From positions 620,001-684,000 of the forward strand of contig NZ_JMJJ01000004.1 of NCBI RefSeq assembly GCF_000710035.2: a stretch of DNA of 64,000 bases. Reading direction: 5' to 3'. Below, one piece after another: positions 1 to 7,551 of the stretch (position 1 is the first letter of the stretch; each line of letters begins with the position of its first letter). Source of the DNA: Pantoea ananatis LMG 2665. GTDB taxonomy: Bacteria > Pseudomonadota > Gammaproteobacteria > Enterobacterales > Enterobacteriaceae. The position numbers were made by a program, and so were the translations under genes. A model generated the notes under the pieces. The model was not told the origin of the DNA, did not search any database, and saw nothing but the letters and a program-made list of their open reading frames with translations.

Positions 1-105
1 AGGGTGCCGCTGACCCACGGTCAGGGCGATAACGGCTGCGGCATTGGTTGCTTTGCCAGCGGGTAACGCGCTGTTCAATATCATTACACATCGTGGTTGT
101 GTCAT
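1..105 (-). CDS. DUF2000 family protein, N-terminal part only
   Basis: The window edge cuts this gene, so only the first 35 codons are visible. The peptide starts MTQPRCVMILNSALPAGKAT and continues with NAAAVIALTVG, which resembles the start of DUF2000 proteins (a small fold of unknown function). An AGGAG sequence lies just upstream. A second in-frame ATG two codons earlier (109-111) overlaps that Shine-Dalgarno, so position 105 is the better start. It lies 42 bp downstream of the AraC-type gene on the same strand and probably shares its transcript. The function is unknown; the family call rests on a short stretch. Confidence 0.6.
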   Translation of the reverse strand, partial: MTQPRCVMILNSALPAGKATNAAAVIALTVGQRHP

Positions 106-147
106 TTTCATCTCCTGAGGCAAAAAGCCATTGTGGCAAGGCTCAGC

Positions 148-993
148 TCAGGCGTCTGGAAGATTTGTGCACAGTTGCTGGTAACGCGCGGGCGTCAGTT
201 GGCAGGCGCGTTTGAACCAGCGCCCCAGATGGCTCTGGTCGGCGAAACCCAGCTCGGCTGCAACCTGTGCGGGCGATTCACCGATGGCCAGCCGACGGCG
301 CGCCTGGCTCAGGCGCCACTGCACTAACCAGGCGTGCGGCGGCAGGCCCCATTATTTTTGAAACAGCCGGGAGAGGCGGAACCGATCGACGTTGAGCGCC
401 TGCGCCAGCTCGGCAATGCCGGGATTTTCCGCATGATAAGCCATCAACCAGTCGCGCGCCTGATGCGCCAGCGACGGTGCTGTCTCTGCCCGGGCGCCGC
501 GCAAGACGGGAGAATAACGGAGTTGCTGGAATAAGCGATCCAGCGCTGCATCTTTAATGAGCTGGGGATGATCGTGCCAGAAAGCGTCAAACGCGTGCCA
601 GACCGCCCAGGAGAGTTGACCATCGTCTTTCAGCGTGCTGGCAAAGCGTAGCTCTCCGCAGGGGAGTCCATCAAGACAGGCTGGCGCAAGCTGCTGATGT
701 AGCTGGTGAGGCGAAAGATACAGCATACGGTAGGTAAAACCCTGGGCATCAACGGCATCGCCGTCATGCAGTTCTTCAGGTTCTAACATAAAGACGGTGC
801 CGGGGCGGCTGTGATGACGCTGACGTCGGGAATGGAACTGCTGTACGCCTTGCTCAGTCACGCCAATTAAATAGCTGTCATGCCAGTGAGGATCGTAGGC
901 ATGACCGGTAAAATGCGCCCGCAGAGATTCAATACCGCTGTTTGGGTCGCGACGCAAATCCACCCAGCTGTCTGTTGAGTCTTTCACACGCAT
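148..993 (-). pseudogene. AraC-family transcriptional regulator, interrupted by an in-frame stop
   Basis: The reading frame from 993 encodes 213 residues: a cupin-like AraC sensor domain (residues ~15-150) and the first helix-turn-helix of an AraC DNA-binding domain, ending RLSRLFQK at a TAA (352-354). The same frame then stays open for 67 more codons to a TGA at 148-150. This second part begins WGLPPHAW and carries the second helix-turn-helix (SPAQVAAELGFADQSHLGRW), just what an AraC regulator needs at that point. A single C-to-T change turning CAA into TAA explains the break. The truncated product lacks half of its DNA-binding domain and should not work as a normal regulator. A sequencing error or stop readthrough cannot be excluded. 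The DUF2000 gene follows directly. Confidence 0.85.
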
Positions 994-1071
994 TTTACTC
1001 CACGAAACTTTTACGACAGTATCAACCTGGACATTCTGCCGCGATTATCCAGTATTTAACAGAGCAGACAC

Positions 1072-1101
1072 TTTTCATTCGCAATTTGCTTTGCGTATAA
1101 T
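1072..1101 (+). promoter_or_regulatory. Candidate sigma-70 promoter of the efflux operon
   Basis: A perfect TATAAT (1096-1101) is preceded 18 bp upstream by TTTTCA (1072-1077), a 4/6 match to the -35 consensus. It sits about 50 bp before the marR-type start codon, and the inverted repeat at 1116-1129 lies just downstream, in the expected early transcribed region. Confidence 0.45.
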
Positions 1102-1115
1102 AACTTATTCAACTA

Positions 1116-1129
1116 ATTAGAACTCTAAT
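1116..1129. promoter_or_regulatory. Inverted repeat resembling a SlyA/MarR operator
   Basis: The sequence ATTAGA-AC-TCTAAT is a perfect 6+6 bp inverted repeat. Its core TTAGAACTCTAA shares both TTAG/CTAA arms with the known SlyA consensus TTAGCAAGCTAA. It lies between the presumed -10 element and the start codon of a SlyA-like gene, which fits autorepression of the efflux operon. Binding is inferred, not shown. Confidence 0.5.
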
Positions 1130-1147
1130 CATTAGGTTGCTATTTAA

Positions 1148-1576
1148 ATGTCATCTACCCGTACCTTTACGCACTTGCTCCATCTTACTGCTCATGCCTG
1201 GCGTCTGGCCGTCGATCGTCATTTGAAAGACAGTGGCTTAAGTACCAGCAGTTGGATGGCGATTGGGCTTATTGCCAGCGAACCTCAGCGGCTTACGCAA
1301 ACGGAACTGGCGCAACGGATGGGGCTGGAGGATGCCAGTATGGTGCCGCTGGTGGATCGTCTGGTGAAGCAGGATTTACTGACGCGCGTGCAGCCAGCCG
1401 AAGATCGCCGCAAACGTCACCTGGTGCTGACCGAAAAAGGGAATGACGCGTTCGCCAACGTTAAAACCCACGCGGATGCCTTACGTGCTGAGCTGCTGGC
1501 TGATATCGATCCTCAGGAGCTCGCGGTGGTTGAGCGAATTTTAGAGACACTGCTGACCCGAATGGGAACGATGTAA
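1148..1576 (+). CDS. MarR/SlyA-family transcriptional regulator of the efflux operon
   Basis: This 142-residue protein has the size and winged-helix layout of the MarR family. Residues ~50-72 hold the helix-turn-helix (TQTELAQRMGLEDASMVPLV), followed by the wing with the conserved EDRRKRHLVLTEKG. The layout resembles SlyA more than MarR itself. It is the first gene of a four-gene run; the MFS pump starts 2 bp after its stop, so they are surely cotranscribed. Such regulators usually repress their own efflux operon and release DNA when they bind a phenolic or other aromatic ligand. The ligand here is unknown. Confidence 0.9.
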   Translation: MSSTRTFTHLLHLTAHAWRLAVDRHLKDSGLSTSSWMAIGLIASEPQRLTQTELAQRMGLEDASMVPLVDRLVKQDLLTRVQPAEDRRKRHLVLTEKGNDAFANVKTHADALRAELLADIDPQELAVVERILETLLTRMGTM

Positions 1577-1578
1577 TT

Positions 1579-3264
1579 ATGGCCCGGCGCAATCCCTACG
1601 CTGCGCGTGAATGGTTGCCACATGAAAAACCTATGCTGCCGGGGTCGCCTTCGACGCCGCTGCACTCAACGCCTAAACGCATTGCGTTTGGGCTGATTGG
1701 CCTGCTGATCTCCCTGACCGGTGCACTGAGCAACGCGCTGGTCAGTGCGAACCTCACGAATCTGCAAGGAACCTTTGCCGCTTACTCCAATGAAATCGCC
1801 TGGCTACCGGCGGTATATGTGATGGGGAATATCTCCATCAACCTGCTGCTGGTGAAATTTCGTCAGCAGTTTGGACTGCGGGTTTTCACCGAAGCCTTTC
1901 TGGTGCTTTATGTCTTAGTCGCCTTTTTCCATCTCTTTGCCAACGATCTCAGTTCGGCGATTATCGTACGCACCGCCCATGGCATGGTGGGCGCTGCCCT
2001 GAGCTCGCTGGGGATCTATTATCAGGTGCAGGCGTGGCCGGCGAAACATCGCCTGAAGGCCCTGGTTATTGGCCTGACCGTTTCGCAGTTGGCGATTCCG
2101 CTGGCCCGACTCTTTTCCAGCGAGTTGCTCCAGCTTGAGGAGTGGCGCGGGCTTTATCTGTTTGAACTGGGGTTAGCGCTGATTGCGTTGGGCGCGGTGT
2201 TGGTGGTTAAGCTGCCGCCGGGCGATCGTATTAAGGCGTTTGAGAAGATGGATTTTGTCACCTTTATGCTGCTGGCACCGGGCATGGCACTGCTGTGCGG
2301 CGTACTGTCACTCGGCCGAATTGAATGGTGGTTTAGCACGCCCTGGCTCGGCGTTTGTGCTGCGCTGGCGCTGGTGCTGATCGTCACGGCTTTCGTGATT
2401 GAACATAACCGCCGCAATCCGCTGATCAATACGCGCTGGCTCAGCAACGGGATGATCGTGCGTCTGGGCATCGTGATGATCATGATTCGTATCGTGCTGG
2501 CGGAGCAGAATACCGGTGCGATAGGTTTTTTGCAGCAGATTGGCCTACAAAACGATCAACTGCACGGCTTAGCCTGGGCGATCATCGCCGGGGTGATTGC
2601 CGGCATTGCAGCCAGTGCGCTAACCATTAAGCCAACGCATCTCAACTGGCCGATTGTGGTGTCACTCATCGTGATGATCATCGCCTCACTGATGGACGCG
2701 CAATCCAGCCCGGTTACCCGCGCGAACAACATGTACTTAAGCCAGTTTTTACTGGGATTCGGCAGCGCCTTTTTTATGGCGCCCGCCATGTTGATGGGCA
2801 TTGGTAGCGTGGTAACCCAGCCGAAAAATCTGGTCAGTTTTGTGGTGTTGTTTGGCATGAGCCAAAATCTGGGCGGCTTAATCGGCTCGGCGATTCTGGG
2901 CACCTTTCAAACCTGGCGTGAAAAATATCACTCCAGTCTTCTTGGCGATCAATTATCGTTACTGGATCCCAACGTCAGTGAACGGCTTAGCCAATATGGC
3001 GCCCTGTTTACCAGTCAGATCAGCGACAGCGCCCTGCTTAGTGCACAAAGCACCAGCCAGCTTCAGTCAGTCGCAACCTTGCAGGCCAACGTACTGGCCT
3101 ATAACGATACCTATCTGCTGACGGCGGCTCTGGCGCTGATTACCCTGATGTGGGTGCTGTGGCGCTTAACGCGTCGGCGCTATCTCGACTGGCGACAGGC
3201 CACCTTCAATCTGGCAGAGCAGCGTCAGCTTGCCGCCGCACAAGAACGAACGGAGCAACAATGA
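1579..3264 (+). CDS. MFS efflux transporter, DHA2-like 14-helix permease
   Basis: This 561-residue inner-membrane protein has a cytoplasmic N-terminus of about 35 residues followed by many hydrophobic segments, consistent with the 14-helix DHA2 layout of EmrB/FarB-type pumps. An acidic/basic C-terminal tail ends the protein. The gene sits between a MarR regulator and a HlyD adaptor, and its TGA overlaps the adaptor's ATG by 4 bp (ATGA). The likely role is proton-driven export of a hydrophobic or aromatic compound through a tripartite channel. The similarity is to a broad family and does not reveal the substrate; it is not a close EmrB copy. Confidence 0.88.
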   Translation: MARRNPYAAREWLPHEKPMLPGSPSTPLHSTPKRIAFGLIGLLISLTGALSNALVSANLTNLQGTFAAYSNEIAWLPAVYVMGNISINLLLVKFRQQFGLRVFTEAFLVLYVLVAFFHLFANDLSSAIIVRTAHGMVGAALSSLGIYYQVQAWPAKHRLKALVIGLTVSQLAIPLARLFSSELLQLEEWRGLYLFELGLALIALGAVLVVKLPPGDRIKAFEKMDFVTFMLLAPGMALLCGVLSLGRIEWWFSTPWLGVCAALALVLIVTAFVIEHNRRNPLINTRWLSNGMIVRLGIVMIMIRIVLAEQNTGAIGFLQQIGLQNDQLHGLAWAIIAGVIAGIAASALTIKPTHLNWPIVVSLIVMIIASLMDAQSSPVTRANNMYLSQFLLGFGSAFFMAPAMLMGIGSVVTQPKNLVSFVVLFGMSQNLGGLIGSAILGTFQTWREKYHSSLLGDQLSLLDPNVSERLSQYGALFTSQISDSALLSAQSTSQLQSVATLQANVLAYNDTYLLTAALALITLMWVLWRLTRRRYLDWRQATFNLAEQRQLAAAQERTEQQ

Positions 3265-4361
3265 GTCAACAGGATGAACTTCAGGCAGCAGAGCGCGATC
3301 GGGCCAACCGCCGTCGTATTCTCTCGATTGCCTTAGGCAGCGGTATTGTGGTGACAGGCGTGCTGGTTATTCTGTATGCCTGGCAGCTTTGGCCTTTCAC
3401 CAGTTCCGTTCAGAGCACGGAAAATGCTTATGTCCGCGGGCAGGTCACGTTTATCAGCCCGCAGGTAAATGGTTATCTGACCCAGGTGGATGTGGTTGAC
3501 CTGCAGCCGGTTAAAAAAGGTCAGTTACTGATGACCATTGACGATCGTATCTATCGTCAGCGCGTGCACCAGGCGCAGGCGCAGCTGGCCATGAAGCAGG
3601 CTGCACTCAATAATAATCAGCAGCAGCGCCTCAGCGCGCAGGCCACGATTCAGAGTAATAAAGCGGCGCTGGAAAACGCCAAAGCCCAGGCGGTGAAAAG
3701 CGGTCTGGATCTAAAACGTGTTGAAAATCTGGCCGCAGACGGTTCGCTCTCGATGCGCGAACGCGATGCGGCGCGCGCGGCGAATGCGCAGGGGCTGGCT
3801 CAGCTGCATCAGGCGGAAGCGCAGGTTGCGGTGGCCCAGCAAAACTTGCAAACGGTCATTGTTAACCGTGCCTCGCTTGAAGGGGACGTGGCCAGTGCAA
3901 AGGCCGCTCTGGAACTGGCGGAAATCGATCTGGCCAACACGCGCATTACCTCACCTGACGAAGGGCAACTCGGACAGCTATCCGTGCGTAAAGGCGCCTA
4001 CGTGACGGCCGGTACGCGCCTGACGTCGGTGGTGCCCAACCATAAGTGGATTATCGCGAACTACAAAGAAACGCAGCTGGCGCATATTCGTCCGGGGCTG
4101 CCGGTAACGATTCGTGTGGATGCACTGGACGGTAAAACCTTCCAGGGTCGCGTTGAATATCTTTCACCTGCTGCAGGTTCAGAATTCAGTGCCATATCGC
4201 CGGACAATGCGACCGGCAACTTCGTTAAAATCGCTCAGCGTATTCCGGTACGTATTGATGTGGCGCCAGAGGTCCAGCAACAGCTGCGTCCCGGGATGTC
4301 GGTTGAGGTCAGCATTGACACGGCCGCACACGTGGACGGAGAGGGAGAGAAAACGCCATGA
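3261..4361 (+). CDS. HlyD-family membrane fusion protein (efflux adaptor)
   Basis: The protein is 366 residues when started at the ATG that overlaps the pump's stop codon; the frame stays open further upstream but only inside the pump gene. One transmembrane helix (about residues 20-43) anchors it in the inner membrane. A biotinyl-lipoyl half motif (STENAYVRGQVTFISPQVNG) follows, then a long Ala/Gln-rich coiled-coil hairpin (about 105-210), and a beta-barrel region with ITSPDEGQLG. This is the layout of EmrA-type adaptors that link an MFS pump to an outer-membrane channel. Its stop overlaps the next gene by 4 bp, so the three genes are translationally coupled. Confidence 0.92.
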   Translation: MSQQDELQAAERDRANRRRILSIALGSGIVVTGVLVILYAWQLWPFTSSVQSTENAYVRGQVTFISPQVNGYLTQVDVVDLQPVKKGQLLMTIDDRIYRQRVHQAQAQLAMKQAALNNNQQQRLSAQATIQSNKAALENAKAQAVKSGLDLKRVENLAADGSLSMRERDAARAANAQGLAQLHQAEAQVAVAQQNLQTVIVNRASLEGDVASAKAALELAEIDLANTRITSPDEGQLGQLSVRKGAYVTAGTRLTSVVPNHKWIIANYKETQLAHIRPGLPVTIRVDALDGKTFQGRVEYLSPAAGSEFSAISPDNATGNFVKIAQRIPVRIDVAPEVQQQLRPGMSVEVSIDTAAHVDGEGEKTP

Positions 4362-5737
4362 AGGGCTTGCGTATAGCCGCTGCCCTGCTGGCGGTCGTGC
4401 TGGCAGGGTGCAGCACCCAGGTCGACAAAGCCCCGTCCGCCTTGCCCATTCCCCCACAGTGGCGCGATCGGGTAGGGCCTTCTGCGCCACCGGAAGCCGC
4501 ATGGTGGCAGGCCTTCGGCGACGCCGATCTGAATCGCCTGGTGGATCAGGCGTTGCGTAATAATCCGGATATCCTGATCGCCCGTTCACGGGTTGATCAG
4601 TATCGGGCCCAGCTACGTGCAACGGAAGGGGACAATTTTCCGACGCTCAGCGGCGGCGTCGCGGCGACGCGTCAGCGCGCATTATCCGCGGCGACGGGTC
4701 AGCCTAATGACACCTCGGTTTTTCAGGGACAGCTACAGGCCAGCTACAATGTGGATTTGTGGGGCGCGCGCAGCCGTTCGATCGATGCGGCGCAGGCGAC
4801 GCTGGAGGCACAGCAGGCCGCCGCCTCGGCAGCCGAGCTGACCATCGCCAGTTCGGTGGCATCCGGTTATATGACGCTGTGCGCGCTGGATGAGCAACTG
4901 CGCGTTACCGAGGCTACGCTGGCAACGCGGCACAACTCGCTCAAACTGGCGCAGCGCCAGTTCGAAACGGGATATACCTCCCGGCTGGAGTGGATGCAGG
5001 CTTCATCTGAGTATCAGTCCGCTAAAGCTCAGGTTCCGCAACTCCAGCATCAAATTGCGCAACAGGAAAATGCGCTCAGCATCCTGGTAGGGATGAATCC
5101 ACGTGAAATCGCACGCCATCGGGCGTTCACGGCTATCATGCCGCAGGTTATGCCGGGCGTACTGCCGTCTGCACTGCTGAATCGTCGTCCTGATATCGTG
5201 CAGGCACAGCGTCAACTGCTGGCCGCCGATGCCACGCTGGCGTCATCCAAAGCGAAGCTGCTGCCGGGAATTAACCTCACTGCCTCAGGCACGCTTCAGA
5301 GTTCCGTGTTGCATCAGCTGGTGGACGATCCTTTCCGCCTGTGGAGCGTCGGCGGCAGTATTCTGGCCCCCTTACTCAATCGTGAAGCGTTAACCGCGCA
5401 GGTGGATGTCTCCATGGCTTCGCGTAATCAGGCTTTGTACAGCTATGAGAAAGTGGTGCGAAACGCCTTTTCAGAGGTGAATAATGCACTGGATGCGATT
5501 CGCCAGGGCGAGGCGCAACAGGAAGCGCTTCGTCAACAGGAACAGTTTGTCGCCGACGCGTTGCGCATCGCGACCGAACGCTACCAAAACGGTTATGCCT
5601 CTTATCTGGACGAGCTGGATGCACAGCGCACCCTGTTTGCGACTCAACTGAACCTGGTGACGGTCAAAAATAATCTACTGCAGGCGCAAATTGAGCTGTA
5701 TCGCGCGCTGGGCGGCGGCTGGTCTGCCGGGAAATAG
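4358..5737 (+). CDS. Outer-membrane efflux lipoprotein, NodT/OMF family
   Basis: The 459-residue protein starts with a lipoprotein signal peptide ending LAVVLAGC, so the mature protein is lipidated at Cys20. Two repeats of the outer-membrane efflux factor family follow, with long alpha-helical segments and the typical LLNRRPDIVQAQ motif near the middle. It would form the TolC-like trimeric channel of the system encoded by the two genes before it. The start overlaps the adaptor stop (ATGA). A dedicated outer-membrane gene in the operon sets this pump apart from EmrAB, which borrows TolC. Confidence 0.92.
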   Translation: MKGLRIAAALLAVVLAGCSTQVDKAPSALPIPPQWRDRVGPSAPPEAAWWQAFGDADLNRLVDQALRNNPDILIARSRVDQYRAQLRATEGDNFPTLSGGVAATRQRALSAATGQPNDTSVFQGQLQASYNVDLWGARSRSIDAAQATLEAQQAAASAAELTIASSVASGYMTLCALDEQLRVTEATLATRHNSLKLAQRQFETGYTSRLEWMQASSEYQSAKAQVPQLQHQIAQQENALSILVGMNPREIARHRAFTAIMPQVMPGVLPSALLNRRPDIVQAQRQLLAADATLASSKAKLLPGINLTASGTLQSSVLHQLVDDPFRLWSVGGSILAPLLNREALTAQVDVSMASRNQALYSYEKVVRNAFSEVNNALDAIRQGEAQQEALRQQEQFVADALRIATERYQNGYASYLDELDAQRTLFATQLNLVTVKNNLLQAQIELYRALGGGWSAGK

Positions 5738-5894
5738 CGCCGCACTAGCCGGTATGGCAGGGGCTGAAGGGCGGCACATTCCGGTCGTGCCGCTCCATCA
5801 GGGCGGGTTTGTAAAATAACGGATTCCTGAATAAGATTGCTCTACACTGTAGCCCGCAAATGCACCTTTGAGCCACGCGTTAACCAGGAAGAGC

Positions 5895-6038
5895 ATGCTT
5901 TTACCCAGCCCACCAGAAGAGCACGATGAACCTGTGGTTCAGCCCCTTGCCGATGCTCACTTTGCGATTGTGGTGCTGGCAGTAACCTCGGTCACGCTGA
6001 TTATTTTCGTTTTGATCGTCACGCTTTGGATGAGTTAG
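5895..6038 (+). CDS. Small single-helix membrane protein, 47 residues
   Basis: I do not recognise this gene. It encodes 47 residues: a proline- and acid-rich N-terminus (MLLPSPPEEHDEP) and one strongly hydrophobic helix (about residues 22-45, AIVVLAVTSVTLIIFVLIV), ending LWMS. An AGGAAG sequence stands 4 bp before the ATG. It lies 157 bp after the efflux operon on the same strand and is followed by a second micro-protein gene. Small helices of this kind can act as pump accessories (AcrZ is the known case), but that role is only a guess here. Confidence 0.55.
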   Translation: MLLPSPPEEHDEPVVQPLADAHFAIVVLAVTSVTLIIFVLIVTLWMS

Positions 6039-6070
6039 TGTTTATCAACCGGACCTGAAAGGAGTGAGGG

Positions 6071-6244
6071 ATGGAATCGAGAGATGATAAACTGATTGCG
6101 ATTATTGGCCTGCTGACCGCTTGCCTGATCGGTGTCACTTTCTTGTTTGTGGTGACGTGGCTAAACGACAGCCGCCTTGCCTCGCCGCCGGAGCGCCTTG
6201 ATACGCAAACCTGTTATCCCAAACCGCCCTCGCGTCAGCTCTGA
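6071..6244 (+). CDS. Small single-helix membrane protein, 57 residues
   Basis: I do not recognise this gene. A strong Shine-Dalgarno (AAAGGAG) lies about 8 bp before the ATG. The 57-residue product has a charged N-terminus (MESRDDK), one hydrophobic helix (about residues 8-31) and a proline-rich tail with a single Cys. It follows the previous micro-protein by 32 bp, so the two are probably cotranscribed. Its last 10 bp overlap the end of the convergent glycosidase-like gene. Confidence 0.55.
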   Translation: MESRDDKLIAIIGLLTACLIGVTFLFVVTWLNDSRLASPPERLDTQTCYPKPPSRQL

Positions 6245-7395
6245 TCGCGCTTAGTGAACTTTATCTGCTGACTGCGCAGCACCAGTGCCAGGTCCTCATG
6301 CACGGTGCGGTTGCCATTGGGATCGGCGAGGCCCAGCAGTGACCCTGGAGAACGCCTGTCGTCTGCCCATGCCGGGTACTCCACCACGGGATAGAGCGAA
6401 ATGCCCTCCATCGCAATGCCCTGATCCAGGGCAACGGCAACGTTTTCACTGACCTCCTGTAGCCAGGGCGCGCGAGCTTCGCCTTCGGCACCGGTTTCGG
6501 CTATCAGCATGGGACGTTGGTAACGCTGCCAGTATTGCGCCAGCAAAATATGGAGCGGGGCGCGTACCGGGTCGTCTCTGTCCATTGGCCGATCGGGGAA
6601 GAACCAGTGGTTATCCGGATAGTAGTTCAGGCCCAGAATATCCAGAAAATCTTCGTGCCCGCCCAGTTCTTTATCGACACGTCCGGCTAACATATCCCAG
6701 GCTTCAAACTGCGCCTGATGCTGTGCATCAGCCCCGGGTTTACTGTCGGGGTTATCGGGATGATGGGCAATCTGCACCAAAGGATCGGTCAGCACAAAAC
6801 GGGCGTCGGGTATCACCTCACGAATTGCCTTCATGGCAGCCAGAGAAGCACGAACCAGTTGCCGCTTAAGCTCTTTACCACGCTGACTGGCATGGGGATT
6901 AAACCAGGCCACGTCGGCACCTGCCCAGGACCAGAATGAGATCTGGTTTACGGGCGTGAAAAAAGCCTGCTGAATGCCCTGATCGCGGATAATGCGCGCC
7001 ATTTCCCGGGCATAACGTTCGAAGTGGTCGACGAACCCGGCTTTCCAGACAGAAATATGATCGGGATAGCCAAAGTGGGCCAGTTCCCAGATGATCTGCA
7101 ACTGGTTATCCCGTGCCGCTTCGACCATTGGCAGGAAACTGCTCCAGTCGTACTGGTTAGGCGTTTTTTCAATCAGGTGCCAGCGTGCACCATCCCGCGC
7201 GGTCAACAGATGCAGATCGACCAGTGCCGCATAGTCTTTTTTAAGCAGCATATCGTGCCCGCTGCTGATCACCATATCCAGCCGTTTGCCCGGCGTGCGG
7301 CAGGCGGTGGAACAGGGGAAGCTGCCCTGAAAAAAGCTCTGAAACAGGCGGGGATGATGGCGTAAACGGTCGTCAGTTAAGGGCGATTGACTCAT
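6235..7395 (-). CDS. Clan GH-A / GH1-like glycoside hydrolase-type protein
   Basis: The 386-residue protein looks like a (beta/alpha)8-barrel glycosidase related to family GH1, though shorter than the usual ~450 residues. There is no signal peptide, so it is cytoplasmic. The segment LIAETGAEGE places a candidate catalytic nucleophile at Glu300. The segment FTPVNQISFW is where GH1 enzymes carry Asn-Glu-Pro, the general acid/base; here the residue is Gln151 (codon CAG at 6943-6945). LNYYPDNHWF before the nucleophile also fits the fold. The Gln may mean altered or lost hydrolysis, as in plant myrosinases. It stands alone, convergent with the micro-protein genes, and the substrate is unknown. Confidence 0.7.
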   Translation of the reverse strand: MSQSPLTDDRLRHHPRLFQSFFQGSFPCSTACRTPGKRLDMVISSGHDMLLKKDYAALVDLHLLTARDGARWHLIEKTPNQYDWSSFLPMVEAARDNQLQIIWELAHFGYPDHISVWKAGFVDHFERYAREMARIIRDQGIQQAFFTPVNQISFWSWAGADVAWFNPHASQRGKELKRQLVRASLAAMKAIREVIPDARFVLTDPLVQIAHHPDNPDSKPGADAQHQAQFEAWDMLAGRVDKELGGHEDFLDILGLNYYPDNHWFFPDRPMDRDDPVRAPLHILLAQYWQRYQRPMLIAETGAEGEARAPWLQEVSENVAVALDQGIAMEGISLYPVVEYPAWADDRRSPGSLLGLADPNGNRTVHEDLALVLRSQQIKFTKRDQS

Positions 7396-7551
7396 ATTCC
7401 TCTCCTGCCGGGCAAATGACAGTCACAGATCGTTCGACTAAGTCTAGACTAAAAAACGGTGCCATCAGCATGGCTGATGTGCAACCGGCGCTGGCATACT
7501 CTGGCGCCCGGAGGAATAATAATAAATGACAGTATGATTCAGGGAATATCC

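Noticed and set aside
5771..5793. Hairpin GCGGCAC / GTGCCGC after the efflux operon as a terminator
   Set aside because: The stem is only 7 bp with a 9-nt loop and no T-run follows; too weak to call.
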